Shown one piece after another: positions 17,780-26,094 of a stretch of DNA of 64,000 nucleotides (positions are counted from its first letter, which is position 1; each line of letters starts with the position of its first letter). Source of the stretch: Chryseobacterium aquaeductus. Lineage in GTDB: Bacteria > Bacteroidota > Bacteroidia > Flavobacteriales > Weeksellaceae. Both the position numbers and the translations under genes were made by a program. The notes below the pieces were generated by a model. The model saw only the letters and a program-made list of their open reading frames with translations. It had not been told where the DNA came from and made no database searches. The stretch spans positions 3,224,001-3,288,000 of the forward strand of contig NZ_CAJIMS010000001.1 in assembly GCF_905175375.1 (NCBI RefSeq), read 5' to 3'.

Positions 17780-18739
17780 ATGAAAGTCTTAGCTAACGAC
17801 GGAATTTCCAAAGCTGGAGAGTTTGCCCTGAAAGAAGCAGGTATCGAACTTCTGGATAACAGAGTTGCACAGGATCATGTGATAAATTTCATCAACGAAA
17901 ATAAGGTTGACGTTCTTTTGGTGAGAAGTGCCACCAAAGTAAGACAGGATTTGATCGATGCCTGCCCAAGCTTGAAAATTGTGGGAAGAGGCGGCATCGG
18001 AATGGATAATATTGATGTAGAATATGCAATTGAAAAAGGGTTGTATGTTATCAATACACCCAATGCATCGTCTAGATCGGTAGCAGAATTGGTTTTTGCA
18101 CATTTCTTTTCACTAGCTAGATTTCTGCATGAATCAAACAGATTGATGCCATTGGAAGGTGATACACACTTTAATGCTTTAAAAAAATCTTTCAACAATG
18201 CGTATGAACTTTCGGGTAAAACTTTGGGAGTTATAGGTTTTGGAAGTATTGGTCAGGAAGTCGTAAAGATGGGTATTTCTCTGGGAATGAGTGTGAAAGT
18301 TCTTACCAGAAAACCACGAACAGAAACCATCAGTTTAAGTTTTTTTGATGGACAAAGTGTCAATTTTGAAATCACTTCTACAAACGATACCGATGCTTTC
18401 CTGAAAGGCACTGATTTTATCAGCATCAATACACCCAAAACAAACGAATATATTATAGACACCGATCAGTTTGAAAAAATGAAGGATGGTGTGTATATTG
18501 TAAATACTGCAAGAGGCGGTGTCATCAATGAAGTTACCCTACTCGATTATATTGAGTCAGGAAAAGTTGCAGGTGCAGCGTTGGATGTATTTGAAAGCGA
18601 ACCGGCTCCCGAGCTTATTTTGTTGATGAATCCCAATCTTTCTCTTACACCACATCTGGGTGGAAACACCATCGATGCTCAGGAAAAAATAGGCAAAGAG
18701 CTTGCAGAGCAAATTATTGAGATTAAAAAGAAACTATAA
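17780..18739 (+). CDS. serA: D-3-phosphoglycerate dehydrogenase (short form)
   Basis: 319 residues. GVIGFGSIGQEVVKMG is the NAD-binding loop; the catalytic Arg, Glu and His lie in NTARGGVIN, DVFESEP and LTPHLGGNT. The protein stops after the catalytic domain: there is no ACT or ASB regulatory domain, so serine feedback through ACT is not expected. It oxidises 3-phosphoglycerate in the first step of serine synthesis, directly behind serC. Confidence 0.93.
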   Translation: MKVLANDGISKAGEFALKEAGIELLDNRVAQDHVINFINENKVDVLLVRSATKVRQDLIDACPSLKIVGRGGIGMDNIDVEYAIEKGLYVINTPNASSRSVAELVFAHFFSLARFLHESNRLMPLEGDTHFNALKKSFNNAYELSGKTLGVIGFGSIGQEVVKMGISLGMSVKVLTRKPRTETISLSFFDGQSVNFEITSTNDTDAFLKGTDFISINTPKTNEYIIDTDQFEKMKDGVYIVNTARGGVINEVTLLDYIESGKVAGAALDVFESEPAPELILLMNPNLSLTPHLGGNTIDAQEKIGKELAEQIIEIKKKL

Positions 18740-18746
18740 ATTATAT

Positions 18747-19988
18747 ATGCCAGTTTTTAAACCTTTCCGTGGAATAAGACCTCATAAAGATCATGAGGCT
18801 ACATTTCCTACACATCCTTTAGATAATTTTACTCAGGCTGAAATTACCGAAAAAGCGCAAAAAGAAAAGACTTACATCAATATGATAAAACCTTATGTTG
18901 TAAGTAAATCTAAAGATGTTGACCGGAATTTGAGGAAAATACGTTCTACTTTTGAGGAATTAGTTGATGATAAAACATTGATTCAGGATAGTTCTTCTTA
19001 TTATTTGTATGAGCAGATTTATCCTAATAAACAGGTTTTCAGAGGTCTTCTTGGTTTGGCAAGTATCGAAGATTTCTGGGCAGGGAAAATAAAAAGACAC
19101 GAAAGCACAATTCCTCAGAGAAAAGAGAAATTGGCTCATTATTTAGATAAAGTAAACCTTCAGGCAGAACCGGTTTTACTGACTTATCAATCAAATTCAA
19201 AGATTGAATTACTGATGAATCATGAGGAAAAAAACGTTCCTATTTTCAATCATGTAGATACGATCGGTATCCGACACAAAATCTGGAGAATAGACAATCG
19301 TCTGAAACTTCAACAGTTCAAAGAAGTGATAGACCAGATAGATTCTTTCTACATTGCAGACGGTCACCACCGAATTGGTTCTACAGCACTTCACGCAAAA
19401 CGTCTGAAAGACAAGAACAAAAAACACAATGGTACAGAACCTTACAATTTTGTGTACAGTTTTATTGTTTCCAATCAATCGATCAAAATTCATGATTATA
19501 ACAGAATTGTGAAAAGCATTGGAGATCTTTCAACTGAAGAATTTCTAAAAAGCCTTGAAAAATATTTCCTCATTCATGAGAAAGATGAGACGCCTTACTT
19601 TCCGTCGCAGAAATTCCATATTTCTATGTACATTGATGGGAAATACTACTCTCTTCATGTGAAACACGATCTTCGTTCTCAAGAGATGTCTTTAGACAAT
19701 TTAGATCATCATCTTTTAGATAAATATATTATTAAAGATATTTTGAAGATCGAAGATTCTGACAGTTCAGATCAGATTACCTACAGCAAAGGAACTTCAA
19801 ACATTGAAGGTATTAAGCTTTTAAAAGAAAAAGTAGATAATGGTGAAGGCAGAGTGGGCTTCGGGATTTATCCGGTAAGTTTTAACGATATGATTAAAAT
19901 TTCTGATTTAAAACTTCGTATGCCTCCAAAATGTACATTTATAGAGCCCAAATTGGTTACTGCATTGTTGATGTATGACATGAAATAG
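18747..19988 (+). CDS. DUF1015-family protein
   Basis: 413 residues from MPVFKPFRGIRPHKDHE, 7 bases after the serA stop; an earlier in-frame start would overlap serA. FYIADGHHRIGSTALHAKR is the central conserved DUF1015 motif (DGHHR). The family is often found beside serA/serC, and its biochemical role is not established. No signal peptide or membrane segments. The operon ends in a hairpin at 20038-20090. Confidence 0.85.
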   Translation: MPVFKPFRGIRPHKDHEATFPTHPLDNFTQAEITEKAQKEKTYINMIKPYVVSKSKDVDRNLRKIRSTFEELVDDKTLIQDSSSYYLYEQIYPNKQVFRGLLGLASIEDFWAGKIKRHESTIPQRKEKLAHYLDKVNLQAEPVLLTYQSNSKIELLMNHEEKNVPIFNHVDTIGIRHKIWRIDNRLKLQQFKEVIDQIDSFYIADGHHRIGSTALHAKRLKDKNKKHNGTEPYNFVYSFIVSNQSIKIHDYNRIVKSIGDLSTEEFLKSLEKYFLIHEKDETPYFPSQKFHISMYIDGKYYSLHVKHDLRSQEMSLDNLDHHLLDKYIIKDILKIEDSDSSDQITYSKGTSNIEGIKLLKEKVDNGEGRVGFGIYPVSFNDMIKISDLKLRMPPKCTFIEPKLVTALLMYDMK

Positions 19989-20037
19989 CTTTTAGCTGTT
20001 AGCTTCCCTTTCGAAGTGAAAATTATTATAAAATATT

Positions 20038-20090
20038 TCCTCAAAATTATTTTCTCACATTTTAAAGAGAATAATTTTGAGGATTTTTTT
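20038..20090 (+). terminator. Terminator of the serC-serA-DUF1015 operon
   Basis: TCCTCAAAATTATT (20038-20051) pairs with 20070-20083 and is followed by a T7 run. Confidence 0.8.
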
Positions 20091-20137
20091 ACTTAAATTT
20101 TGCTCGCTTTTGCTTTGTTGTAACAAAATTTAAGTAA
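20089..20137. repeat. Second inverted repeat in the 19989-20318 intergenic region
   Basis: TTACTTAAATTTTG (20089-20102) pairs perfectly with 20124-20137 across a 21-base loop, immediately after the operon terminator. The rest of this 330-base gap (to 20318) shows no gene that I can support. Confidence 0.6.
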
Positions 20138-20318
20138 AATCAATATTGACATCAAACTCTTACTTGTCTTTGCTGAGTCAAACGCCTTGGCGAAATTAAA
20201 AACTGGTAGTTGCCAAAAAAATATTTGCGCTCTTAGCATTAAAATATACAATCAAAATCTAACATATTTACTTAATTTTTCTTTATTTTTATGCACCGAA
20301 AGAAAAAGGTCAGTAAAA

Positions 20319-21716
20319 ATGAAAAAACTCTTACTCATCATACTTCTACTCTTTTTGAGTGGATTTTTGTTTTCACAAAAAAAGCCTGTAAGAAAACCAA
20401 AGCCAATTCCGAAGTTTAATTATATAGAAGAATTTAAGAAGATTTCAGATGAAATAATGACCAACGGAACTGCGTACGATAATCTGGGCGAGCTGACGAA
20501 AGGTGTTGGTGCGCGTTTCAGTGCAAGTCCGGGTTACGCTAAAGCAACTGAATGGGCAGAGAAAAACCTTAAAGAAGCCGGTGCAGAAAATATCTGGAAA
20601 CAAGAAGTAAGAGTTCCGGTTTGGATACGTGGCAAAGAATCTCTACAGATCAAACCAGGAAACGGAGAATGGAAAAATATCAAGATGCTCTCTTTCGGAA
20701 ACTCTGAAGGAACCGGCGGAAAAGATATGATTTATGATATTCTTTTGGTGAATGACGTTCAGGAACTTGTGAATCTTACGAGTGCGCAGGTGAAAGACAA
20801 AATTATTTTTGTTAACTATCCAATCGATCAAAAAATCATCAGCACGGTAGATTCTTATCTTATTGCTGCTAAATCTAAATTACTTTCGGCTTCTGTTATT
20901 GGTAAAAAAGGTGCAAAAGGTTTAATCATAAGATCTTTGACGACCGCGTCAGACGATATTCCGCATGCTAAACAGATTTATTACGAACCGGAAGATAAAG
21001 TGAAGATTCCTGCGGTTACGATCGGCGTACGATCTGCTGACGAATTGGAAAAACTTCTTAAAAAACAAACCGTAAAAGCAAAACTCAATATGACCGCCGA
21101 GTCAAAAGGTGAAAGCATCAATCACAATATCATCGGTGAAATTCCAGGTAAAAAAGATGGTAAAGTAATTCTTCTCGGTGCTCAACTCGATTCATGGGAT
21201 TTTGCGGAAGGCGCTCATGACGACGGTACGGGAGTCGTTCAGTGTCTAGAAGTTTTGAGAGCATTTAAAGCGCTGGGTTATGATAATAATCACACGATAA
21301 GAGTTATTCTGTACGCTAACAGTGAAAATGGCGGACAAGGAAGAGAAACCTACGCAGCACAAGTAAAAAAGAAGGAAGAAAAACATATTATTGCTTTAGG
21401 TTCAGATTCCGGAGGGTATTCTCCGAGAGGGTTTTCGCTTGATATGTCGCCACAAAGAAGACGTTTATTCTTCCCTTGGAAAGAATATTTCCTGCCTTAT
21501 GGTGTTTATGATTTTGATCAGACAGATGCTATTCAGGATATTGCACCACTGAAAAAACTTGACATTCCTTTGATTGAACTTGTGGTGGATACTCAAAGAT
21601 ATTTTGATTATCATCATTCTGAAAAAGATACTTTCGATAAGGTAAACAGAAGAGAGTTGCTTTTGGGAGCGGTTGTGATGACGCAGATGGTTTTCATGAT
21701 CGATAAGAACTGGTAG
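20319..21716 (+). CDS. Secreted M28-type peptidase homolog with substituted active-site residues
   Basis: 465 residues from ATG 20319 (MKKLLLIILLLF, signal peptide ending FLFSQ). A PA-like insert is followed by the M28 core. Where M28 enzymes have H-x-D-S-W, this has GAQLDSWDFAEGAHDDGTG: the first zinc-ligand His is Gln. The EE pair (general base plus ligand) is SE in YANSENGGQ. The bridging Asp (HDDG), the Asp in GSDSGG and the last His (DYHHSEKD) remain. It may bind one metal or be inactive. Likely periplasmic or surface; monocistronic. Confidence 0.75.
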   Translation: MKKLLLIILLLFLSGFLFSQKKPVRKPKPIPKFNYIEEFKKISDEIMTNGTAYDNLGELTKGVGARFSASPGYAKATEWAEKNLKEAGAENIWKQEVRVPVWIRGKESLQIKPGNGEWKNIKMLSFGNSEGTGGKDMIYDILLVNDVQELVNLTSAQVKDKIIFVNYPIDQKIISTVDSYLIAAKSKLLSASVIGKKGAKGLIIRSLTTASDDIPHAKQIYYEPEDKVKIPAVTIGVRSADELEKLLKKQTVKAKLNMTAESKGESINHNIIGEIPGKKDGKVILLGAQLDSWDFAEGAHDDGTGVVQCLEVLRAFKALGYDNNHTIRVILYANSENGGQGRETYAAQVKKKEEKHIIALGSDSGGYSPRGFSLDMSPQRRRLFFPWKEYFLPYGVYDFDQTDAIQDIAPLKKLDIPLIELVVDTQRYFDYHHSEKDTFDKVNRRELLLGAVVMTQMVFMIDKNW

Positions 21717-21759
21717 TTCAAAATCTTCAAACTTATGAAATTTCGTGTGCACTAAATAC

Positions 21760-21797
21760 GAAATTCTCGATACGATTTTCTTTGAAAACCTACTCGA
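21760..21797. repeat. Dispersed 38-bp repeat, copy 1
   Basis: The 38 bases starting GAAATTCTCGATACGATTTT are repeated exactly at 21893-21930. The unit contains an imperfect fold-back (TCGATACGATTTTC against GAAAACCTACTCGA). It lies just after the M28 homolog. Confidence 0.8.
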
Positions 21798-21892
21798 ATT
21801 GACGCAGTTGTAACTCATTCCATCTTTTGGTTACGCACATTATTGAGCGTTCAAAAATGGTGTTAAATATATAACAAAGATTTTCAAACAAA

Positions 21893-21930
21893 GAAATTCT
21901 CGATACGATTTTCTTTGAAAACCTACTCGA
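21893..21930. repeat. Dispersed 38-bp repeat, copy 2
   Basis: Identical to 21760-21797; after it the copies differ by a single base (CGAATTGACG against CGATTGACG). The 238-base gap holding both copies has no supported gene. Confidence 0.8.
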
Positions 21931-21954
21931 TTGACGGAAATTTAATAGATCTTA

Positions 21955-23121
21955 TTAATTCAAATATTCCCTTTTATCAAGGGTAAACTCCAGAATTTTG
22001 CCATCACGTTTTACTTTTACGGTGATTTGATTTTGAGCTTTTTCTACCCTGTTGAGTAAATATTGACAAGACAATTCCTGATCAAGATTTTCGAAACTTG
22101 TTTCGTTGATGCTTATAATCTCATCATCAACCTTTACAGGGATGTTGTTTCCCTGAAAAACCAGTACCACTTTTGCTTTATAATCAATAAAACGGTAAGC
22201 AAACCCGAATGATTCTAGCTTTGTAGGATTATCTTTGATGCGGTGGAGATAGATTTTACTGTTCTGCCAATCGATGATGAAGGTAAACTTTTTGAGGAAC
22301 TCATTTCCCAATAAGCTGGAATTTCCGGTCATAACGATTTCGTTTTCAAATTTTTTCGCATCTAATAATATTTCATTGACTCTAAAATGATAATTCATCT
22401 GAGGTTTTCCTGTACCAAAGGCTCCCACCGAATTCATACCGTACGTTTCTACAGATTTTACCGCTCCGTTTTTGGGATCGTAGTTGTTTTCTAAAATCTT
22501 GATGCTTCCCGTAAATCCTGTATCGAACGTAAGATTCATTTTTTTATCTAAAATTTGAGATTCTATGAGAGGCGTTTTTTGTGGATGCGATTTGAAACTG
22601 AAAACCGTCTCATATTCTTTAGTGGAAAACTGTTTAAGATCAGTCGTAGCTTCCAAGAGGTTTTCAGAATAATTAATTCTCCAAAACAGTTTTGCCATCT
22701 GGTTGGCTCCTATGATGCCGTCAATTTTCAGACATCCGAATTCCGGACCTTCAAGATTGATCACCACTGCACCGATATTCTTAAAAACTATCTGATCAAT
22801 CGTCATTTCCGGCAAGATGGTGAAAATCTGTTCTTGTTTGTTTTTTTGAGAATCTTTTACTTTGCTTGTGTGCTTTTTGGTAAGATTCAGTTCGTTGTAC
22901 ACGGTATGAGAGATTACCGTTGGCGCGCCGGTATCAAACAAAAACTGATACATTTTTCCATTGATTGATACATTTACCAAAGGAAGTTCGCTTGTGAATT
23001 TCAGGTTTATTTTCTCCACCGGATTTTTCAAAATGGCTTCTCCCCCTTCAAAAAACCTCTTTCCCTGAGCAGATATGCTGGTAATACAGAAGATTAAAAA
23101 CAAAAATAAACTTTTCTTCAT
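21955..23121 (-). CDS. Secreted retropepsin-like aspartic protease with PDZ-like end
   Basis: 388 residues with a signal peptide (ends TSISAQ). Two DTG active-site motifs are visible, FDTGAPT at 62-68 and FDTGFTG at 199-205, one per lobe, so this is a two-lobe clan AA protease in one chain. The C-terminal 90 residues (VDDEIISINETSFENL) look like a PDZ domain. Predicted periplasmic or outer-surface; substrate unknown. Monocistronic. Confidence 0.8.
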   Translation of the reverse strand: MKKSLFLFLIFCITSISAQGKRFFEGGEAILKNPVEKINLKFTSELPLVNVSINGKMYQFLFDTGAPTVISHTVYNELNLTKKHTSKVKDSQKNKQEQIFTILPEMTIDQIVFKNIGAVVINLEGPEFGCLKIDGIIGANQMAKLFWRINYSENLLEATTDLKQFSTKEYETVFSFKSHPQKTPLIESQILDKKMNLTFDTGFTGSIKILENNYDPKNGAVKSVETYGMNSVGAFGTGKPQMNYHFRVNEILLDAKKFENEIVMTGNSSLLGNEFLKKFTFIIDWQNSKIYLHRIKDNPTKLESFGFAYRFIDYKAKVVLVFQGNNIPVKVDDEIISINETSFENLDQELSCQYLLNRVEKAQNQITVKVKRDGKILEFTLDKREYLN

Positions 23122-23169
23122 AGCGTTTAATTTGCACTAAAGTAGGGAATTTTTGATTACAATTCTTTA

Positions 23170-23595
23170 TTAATATGCAGTGGTACTCATTATAAATTCA
23201 TCTGACTGTCTCGGAATGTCATCTGTACGTTTCGGAATGTCATCTGTACGCTTCGGAATGTCATCTGTACGCTTCGGAATGTCATCTGTACGCTTCGGAA
23301 TGTCATCTGTATGCTTCGGAAAACCATCTGTACGCTTCGGAATACCATCTGTACGCTTCGGAATTCTAGCTGACAACCTCGGAATGTCATCTTGCTGCTT
23401 CGGAATACCATCTGTACGCTTCGGAATGCTAGCTGTCAACCTCGGAATGTCATCTGTACGCTTCGGAATGTTGCTGCTTCGGAATGTGATCTGACCACCT
23501 CGGAATGTCATCTTGCTGCTTCGGAATATGAACTGTACGCTTCGGAATACTAGCTGACTGTCTTGGAAAGTTGTCTGAACACTTCTAGATGTCAT
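23170..23595 (-). CDS. Possible heptapeptide-repeat protein over the minisatellite (doubtful)
   Basis: 141 codons from an ATG at 23595 in an A-rich context (MTSRSVQTTF). The first part reads xFRSxQx heptads; after the short unit near 23470 the frame switches to IPKRTDD/IPRLTAS heptads. The frame switch inside the protein and open frames on the other strand argue that this is a by-product of the 21-bp repeat. It is listed only because it has a plausible start and no internal stop. Confidence 0.2.
   Translation of the reverse strand: MTSRSVQTTFQDSQLVFRSVQFIFRSSKMTFRGGQITFRSSNIPKRTDDIPRLTASIPKRTDGIPKQQDDIPRLSARIPKRTDGIPKRTDGFPKHTDDIPKRTDDIPKRTDDIPKRTDDIPKRTDDIPRQSDEFIMSTTAY
23207..23590. repeat. 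21-bp tandem repeat (minisatellite), about 19 units
   Basis: The unit CTTCGGAATGTCATCTGTACG repeats with period 21. Units 1-8 are nearly identical; later ones vary in the TCATCTGTACG half (TCTTGCTG, CTAGCTGACAAC, TGATCTGACCAC) while the TTCGGAAT core is kept. Lengths 20 and 22 alternate in places, keeping phase, and one unit near 23470 is short. Several frames on both strands are open through it, giving heptapeptides (on the minus strand RTDDIPK or FRSVQMT). Confidence 0.9.
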
Positions 23596-23701
23596 TTTTA
23601 TATTTTAGAAGATTATTGTTATAGAAAAATTTATTTCTATTTTTTTTAGGCAGTAAGTTCATTATAGAAATATTCTATTGAGATTTAAATGCGAATTTTT
23701 C

Positions 23702-23740
23702 AAATATGAAACCGCCCATGTAGAAGGCGGTTTCATATTT
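23702..23740. terminator. Strong hairpin downstream of the Rex-like pair
   Basis: A perfect 15-bp stem (23702-23716 with 23726-23740, 9-base loop) with a GC-rich head and A/T tail. It probably ends transcription of the minus-strand pair at 23815-25250. Confidence 0.8.
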
Positions 23741-23814
23741 ATATTGAAGTTATAAAATGGCTCTAAAATTATTCTCGTTCTAAAAATAGTGTAGTAAACC
23801 GAATATTATTTTTA

Positions 23815-24300
23815 TTAAGATTGTCTTATAGATCTTAATACTTTTAGTATTATTTTTATAAAAATGAAAATACGCTGTAATACAACTGCAAAAAGAGCTA
23901 CATACAAAGAAAAAACTAATGCTCTAATATCGAACATACAATTTAGTATCTTAATTTCTTCTTTTGGAATGTTATCGTTAGTTAATATAATAATAAAAGA
24001 AAAAGCAATAACTATCAAATTTTGATATAGCAAAATTTTACAAAATTTTAGAAATTCCGAATAGGTTTCATTAGATCTAAATTTTTCAAATAAATACAAA
24101 CATCCTATAAATATTCCAAAAAAGATAGAACATACATCAATTAACTTGTCATTAAATAAATTAGTACTTTCAGAATATTTGAACTTCAGATAATAAGCCA
24201 GTAAAAAAGTTAATATAAAAACAAAATAAGGTATAGCTCTTTTTACAAGAGCCCTTCTTCTATATCTTTCAATATTATTTATATGGCTTTCATGAATCAT
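23815..24300 (-). CDS. Four-helix membrane protein of a two-gene system (RexB-like arrangement)
   Basis: 161 residues. A short basic N-terminus (IERYRRRALVKRA) is followed by four predicted membrane helices, at about 24-40, 56-72, 90-106 and 128-150, with a charged loop between helices 2 and 3 (FEKFRSNETYSEFLKF). Size, helix count and the basic loop resemble lambda RexB (144 residues, four helices). Its start overlaps the upstream 317-residue gene by 4 bases (ATGA), so the two are translationally coupled. No sequence family is recognised with certainty; an SLATT-type effector is an alternative. Confidence 0.55.
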   Translation of the reverse strand: MIHESHINNIERYRRRALVKRAIPYFVFILTFLLAYYLKFKYSESTNLFNDKLIDVCSIFFGIFIGCLYLFEKFRSNETYSEFLKFCKILLYQNLIVIAFSFIIILTNDNIPKEEIKILNCMFDIRALVFSLYVALFAVVLQRIFIFIKIILKVLRSIRQS

Positions 24301-25250
24301 AAGTAACTTTCTAATAAAGAATATTCTTTTTCATAGGTTTCTTTGATTTTGATTGTTCTTTCATCCTTTTGAAGATTAAAATCTAATCTTGGTACATCAA
24401 TTTTAAATTGTGTGAAATAAACATCTCCAACTAAGTTTATTGGAATCATTTTCCCAGAAGAACTATTGTAACCACATATCTCGATCGAGTCAATATTCTG
24501 CCTCACTTGACTATATCCTAACAATTTTCCAAAATTTCTAATTATTGGTTCAATTTTATTTTTATATAACCCACCAGTAGTTTTAGGATTTCTAACAGTA
24601 AATTCAATTTCTGCAAAATCACTATTGAGTTCTGCAGCATTTTGAATTTCAGGAAGAAAATCAAGATCAACTCTATCTTCTAATGATGAATTAATTTGAG
24701 CGACTTCCCTAAGTAAATTCTTGGGTTGGTAAACCTTCATTTTAAAACTTTTATAAAGTCCCATTTGAAGAGCTCGTTCATATTCATGTTTGCGAAATAT
24801 TGTAACAAAATTTGTATCAACTATAACTTCATTTTTTAATGTTGCAGAGTCATGATAACATTTGTAAATATATTGATGGAAAACGTCTAAGTAAATGCTA
24901 TTCTTATTTATTTCAAAAAAAAGAACTTTTAGTCTTTTACAGTATAATAAAATATTTCCATAAACGATACCTTCATCATTATTCACATCTAACGCCGAAA
25001 CGATCTTTGTTCTTCTGTGAATTTTTGCAGGTAAGTCCTTATCAATTGTACTCCTAATAAATCCAATCAAGTAATTCTCAGTATCCTCAATAACTGAAAA
25101 ATGAACCATCTTCTGATTTACAAATTTTTCTTTATCATTTATGTCGGAATGTTTTAAAATTTCATCAAATGTTATACTATTACTTCCTTGAGGAAATCTT
25201 AATGAAACGGAAACTACATCGATTTTACAGGTTTTAGATCTATTGTTCAT
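24297..25250 (-). CDS. Cytosolic partner of the membrane protein (RexA/DUF4747-like candidate)
   Basis: 317 residues, no signal or membrane segment. The N-terminal half (FSVIEDTENYLIGFIRSTID, then a charged stretch, then GNILLYCKRLKVLFFEINKN and LDVFHQYIYKC) alternates strands and helices in the order seen in lambda RexA: a buried strand reporting a state, a disordered linker, a second strand, then a helix. The rest (VIVDTNFVTIFRK, NSDFAEIEFTVRN) has no clear family. The gene comes first in its operon with the four-helix gene second, as in rexA-rexB. A -7 box lies at 25278-25285. The assignment is inference by pattern and layout. Confidence 0.45.
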   Translation of the reverse strand: MNNRSKTCKIDVVSVSLRFPQGSNSITFDEILKHSDINDKEKFVNQKMVHFSVIEDTENYLIGFIRSTIDKDLPAKIHRRTKIVSALDVNNDEGIVYGNILLYCKRLKVLFFEINKNSIYLDVFHQYIYKCYHDSATLKNEVIVDTNFVTIFRKHEYERALQMGLYKSFKMKVYQPKNLLREVAQINSSLEDRVDLDFLPEIQNAAELNSDFAEIEFTVRNPKTTGGLYKNKIEPIIRNFGKLLGYSQVRQNIDSIEICGYNSSSGKMIPINLVGDVYFTQFKIDVPRLDFNLQKDERTIKIKETYEKEYSLLESYL

Positions 25251-25277
25251 TTACTTTAATTAATGTTACGAATTTTA

Positions 25278-25285
25278 CAAATATA
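25278..25285 (-). promoter_or_regulatory. -7 box of the two-gene Rex-like operon
   Basis: Read on the minus strand, TATATTTG matches TAnnTTTG 28 bases before the ATG of the 317-residue gene. The pair therefore appears to have its own promoter. Confidence 0.5.
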
Positions 25286-25350
25286 ATCTTTACAGTAATT
25301 GTGGTTATCCGTATTTACACGGTATTTTAATATTTAAATTGCATAATAAT

Positions 25351-25926
25351 TTATATCTTATCCAAAATCTTCTTCGGCAGCACCTTGACCAATTGAGATT
25401 TGATTTCTTTTTCTACGACAATGATCTTCCATGTTTTTCGGTCTTTGGAGATGGCACAGGCTCTCATTGGGGCATTGATGATGTAAGAACCTTCACTGGC
25501 GATGTATTTTACGTTGGCTTTACCGTATTTTGAGGTGAGCATTTCGCCTATATTTTTTCTCATAGGTTCCTCCATAGAACTTACATTACCTTTCATCTTA
25601 AGGTAATAATTGGCGATAGAGAAATATTCTCCTTTGATGAGTTCTGGTTTCTCGATATTGCCAAACTTCAAATCTTGCACATCAATCTTTACAAAAGGAT
25701 TGTTGTACGTCATATTCATCAGTTGCGTCATCTGATCTTTTGAGATCACGGTAAAAAAACCGGGATAAATGCAATTGATCGCCTGATCGATTTTTTTAGA
25801 TTTTATGCTGTTGGCAAAATAGGAGATCGTTTTTTTGATAGCCAAACCATCGGGAGTTGCATTTGCCTGTGCAAAGCTAGAAAGTGAGAACAGTACCAGA
25901 AAAATGGTAATAAATTTAATTTTCAT
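25351..25926 (-). CDS. Secreted protein of unknown function
   Basis: 191 residues from MKIKFITIFLVLF (ATG 25926), with a signal peptide ending LSSFAQA. The N-terminal helix (GLAIKKTISYFANSIKSKKID) and the strand-rich rest resemble SnoaL/DUF-type secreted Bacteroidota proteins, but no family is assigned. Monocistronic and divergent from the ABC exporter. Confidence 0.6.
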   Translation of the reverse strand: MKIKFITIFLVLFSLSSFAQANATPDGLAIKKTISYFANSIKSKKIDQAINCIYPGFFTVISKDQMTQLMNMTYNNPFVKIDVQDLKFGNIEKPELIKGEYFSIANYYLKMKGNVSSMEEPMRKNIGEMLTSKYGKANVKYIASEGSYIINAPMRACAISKDRKTWKIIVVEKEIKSQLVKVLPKKILDKI

Positions 25927-26065
25927 GATGATCAATGTATCGAATTTTAAATAATTTCCTCGTCGGAGAATTTTTTCAAATATATGTAAAATTTCACTGT
26001 TTTAATCTCATGAAATCTTCTCCGGCAAATCAAATTTATACCGTCATCTATCCAATTTATATCTG

Positions 26066-26073
26066 TAATTTTG
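26066..26073 (+). promoter_or_regulatory. -7 box of the ABC exporter gene
   Basis: TAATTTTG fits TAnnTTTG 22 bases before the ATG at 26095. Confidence 0.5.
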
Positions 26074-26094
26074 CAGCCAAGTATTTCTTACAAA

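Noticed and set aside
23207..23590. Possible CRISPR array
   Set aside because: Unit is 21 bases with an 8-9 base core and variable parts drawn from a few types; repeats and spacers are too short and there are no cas genes.
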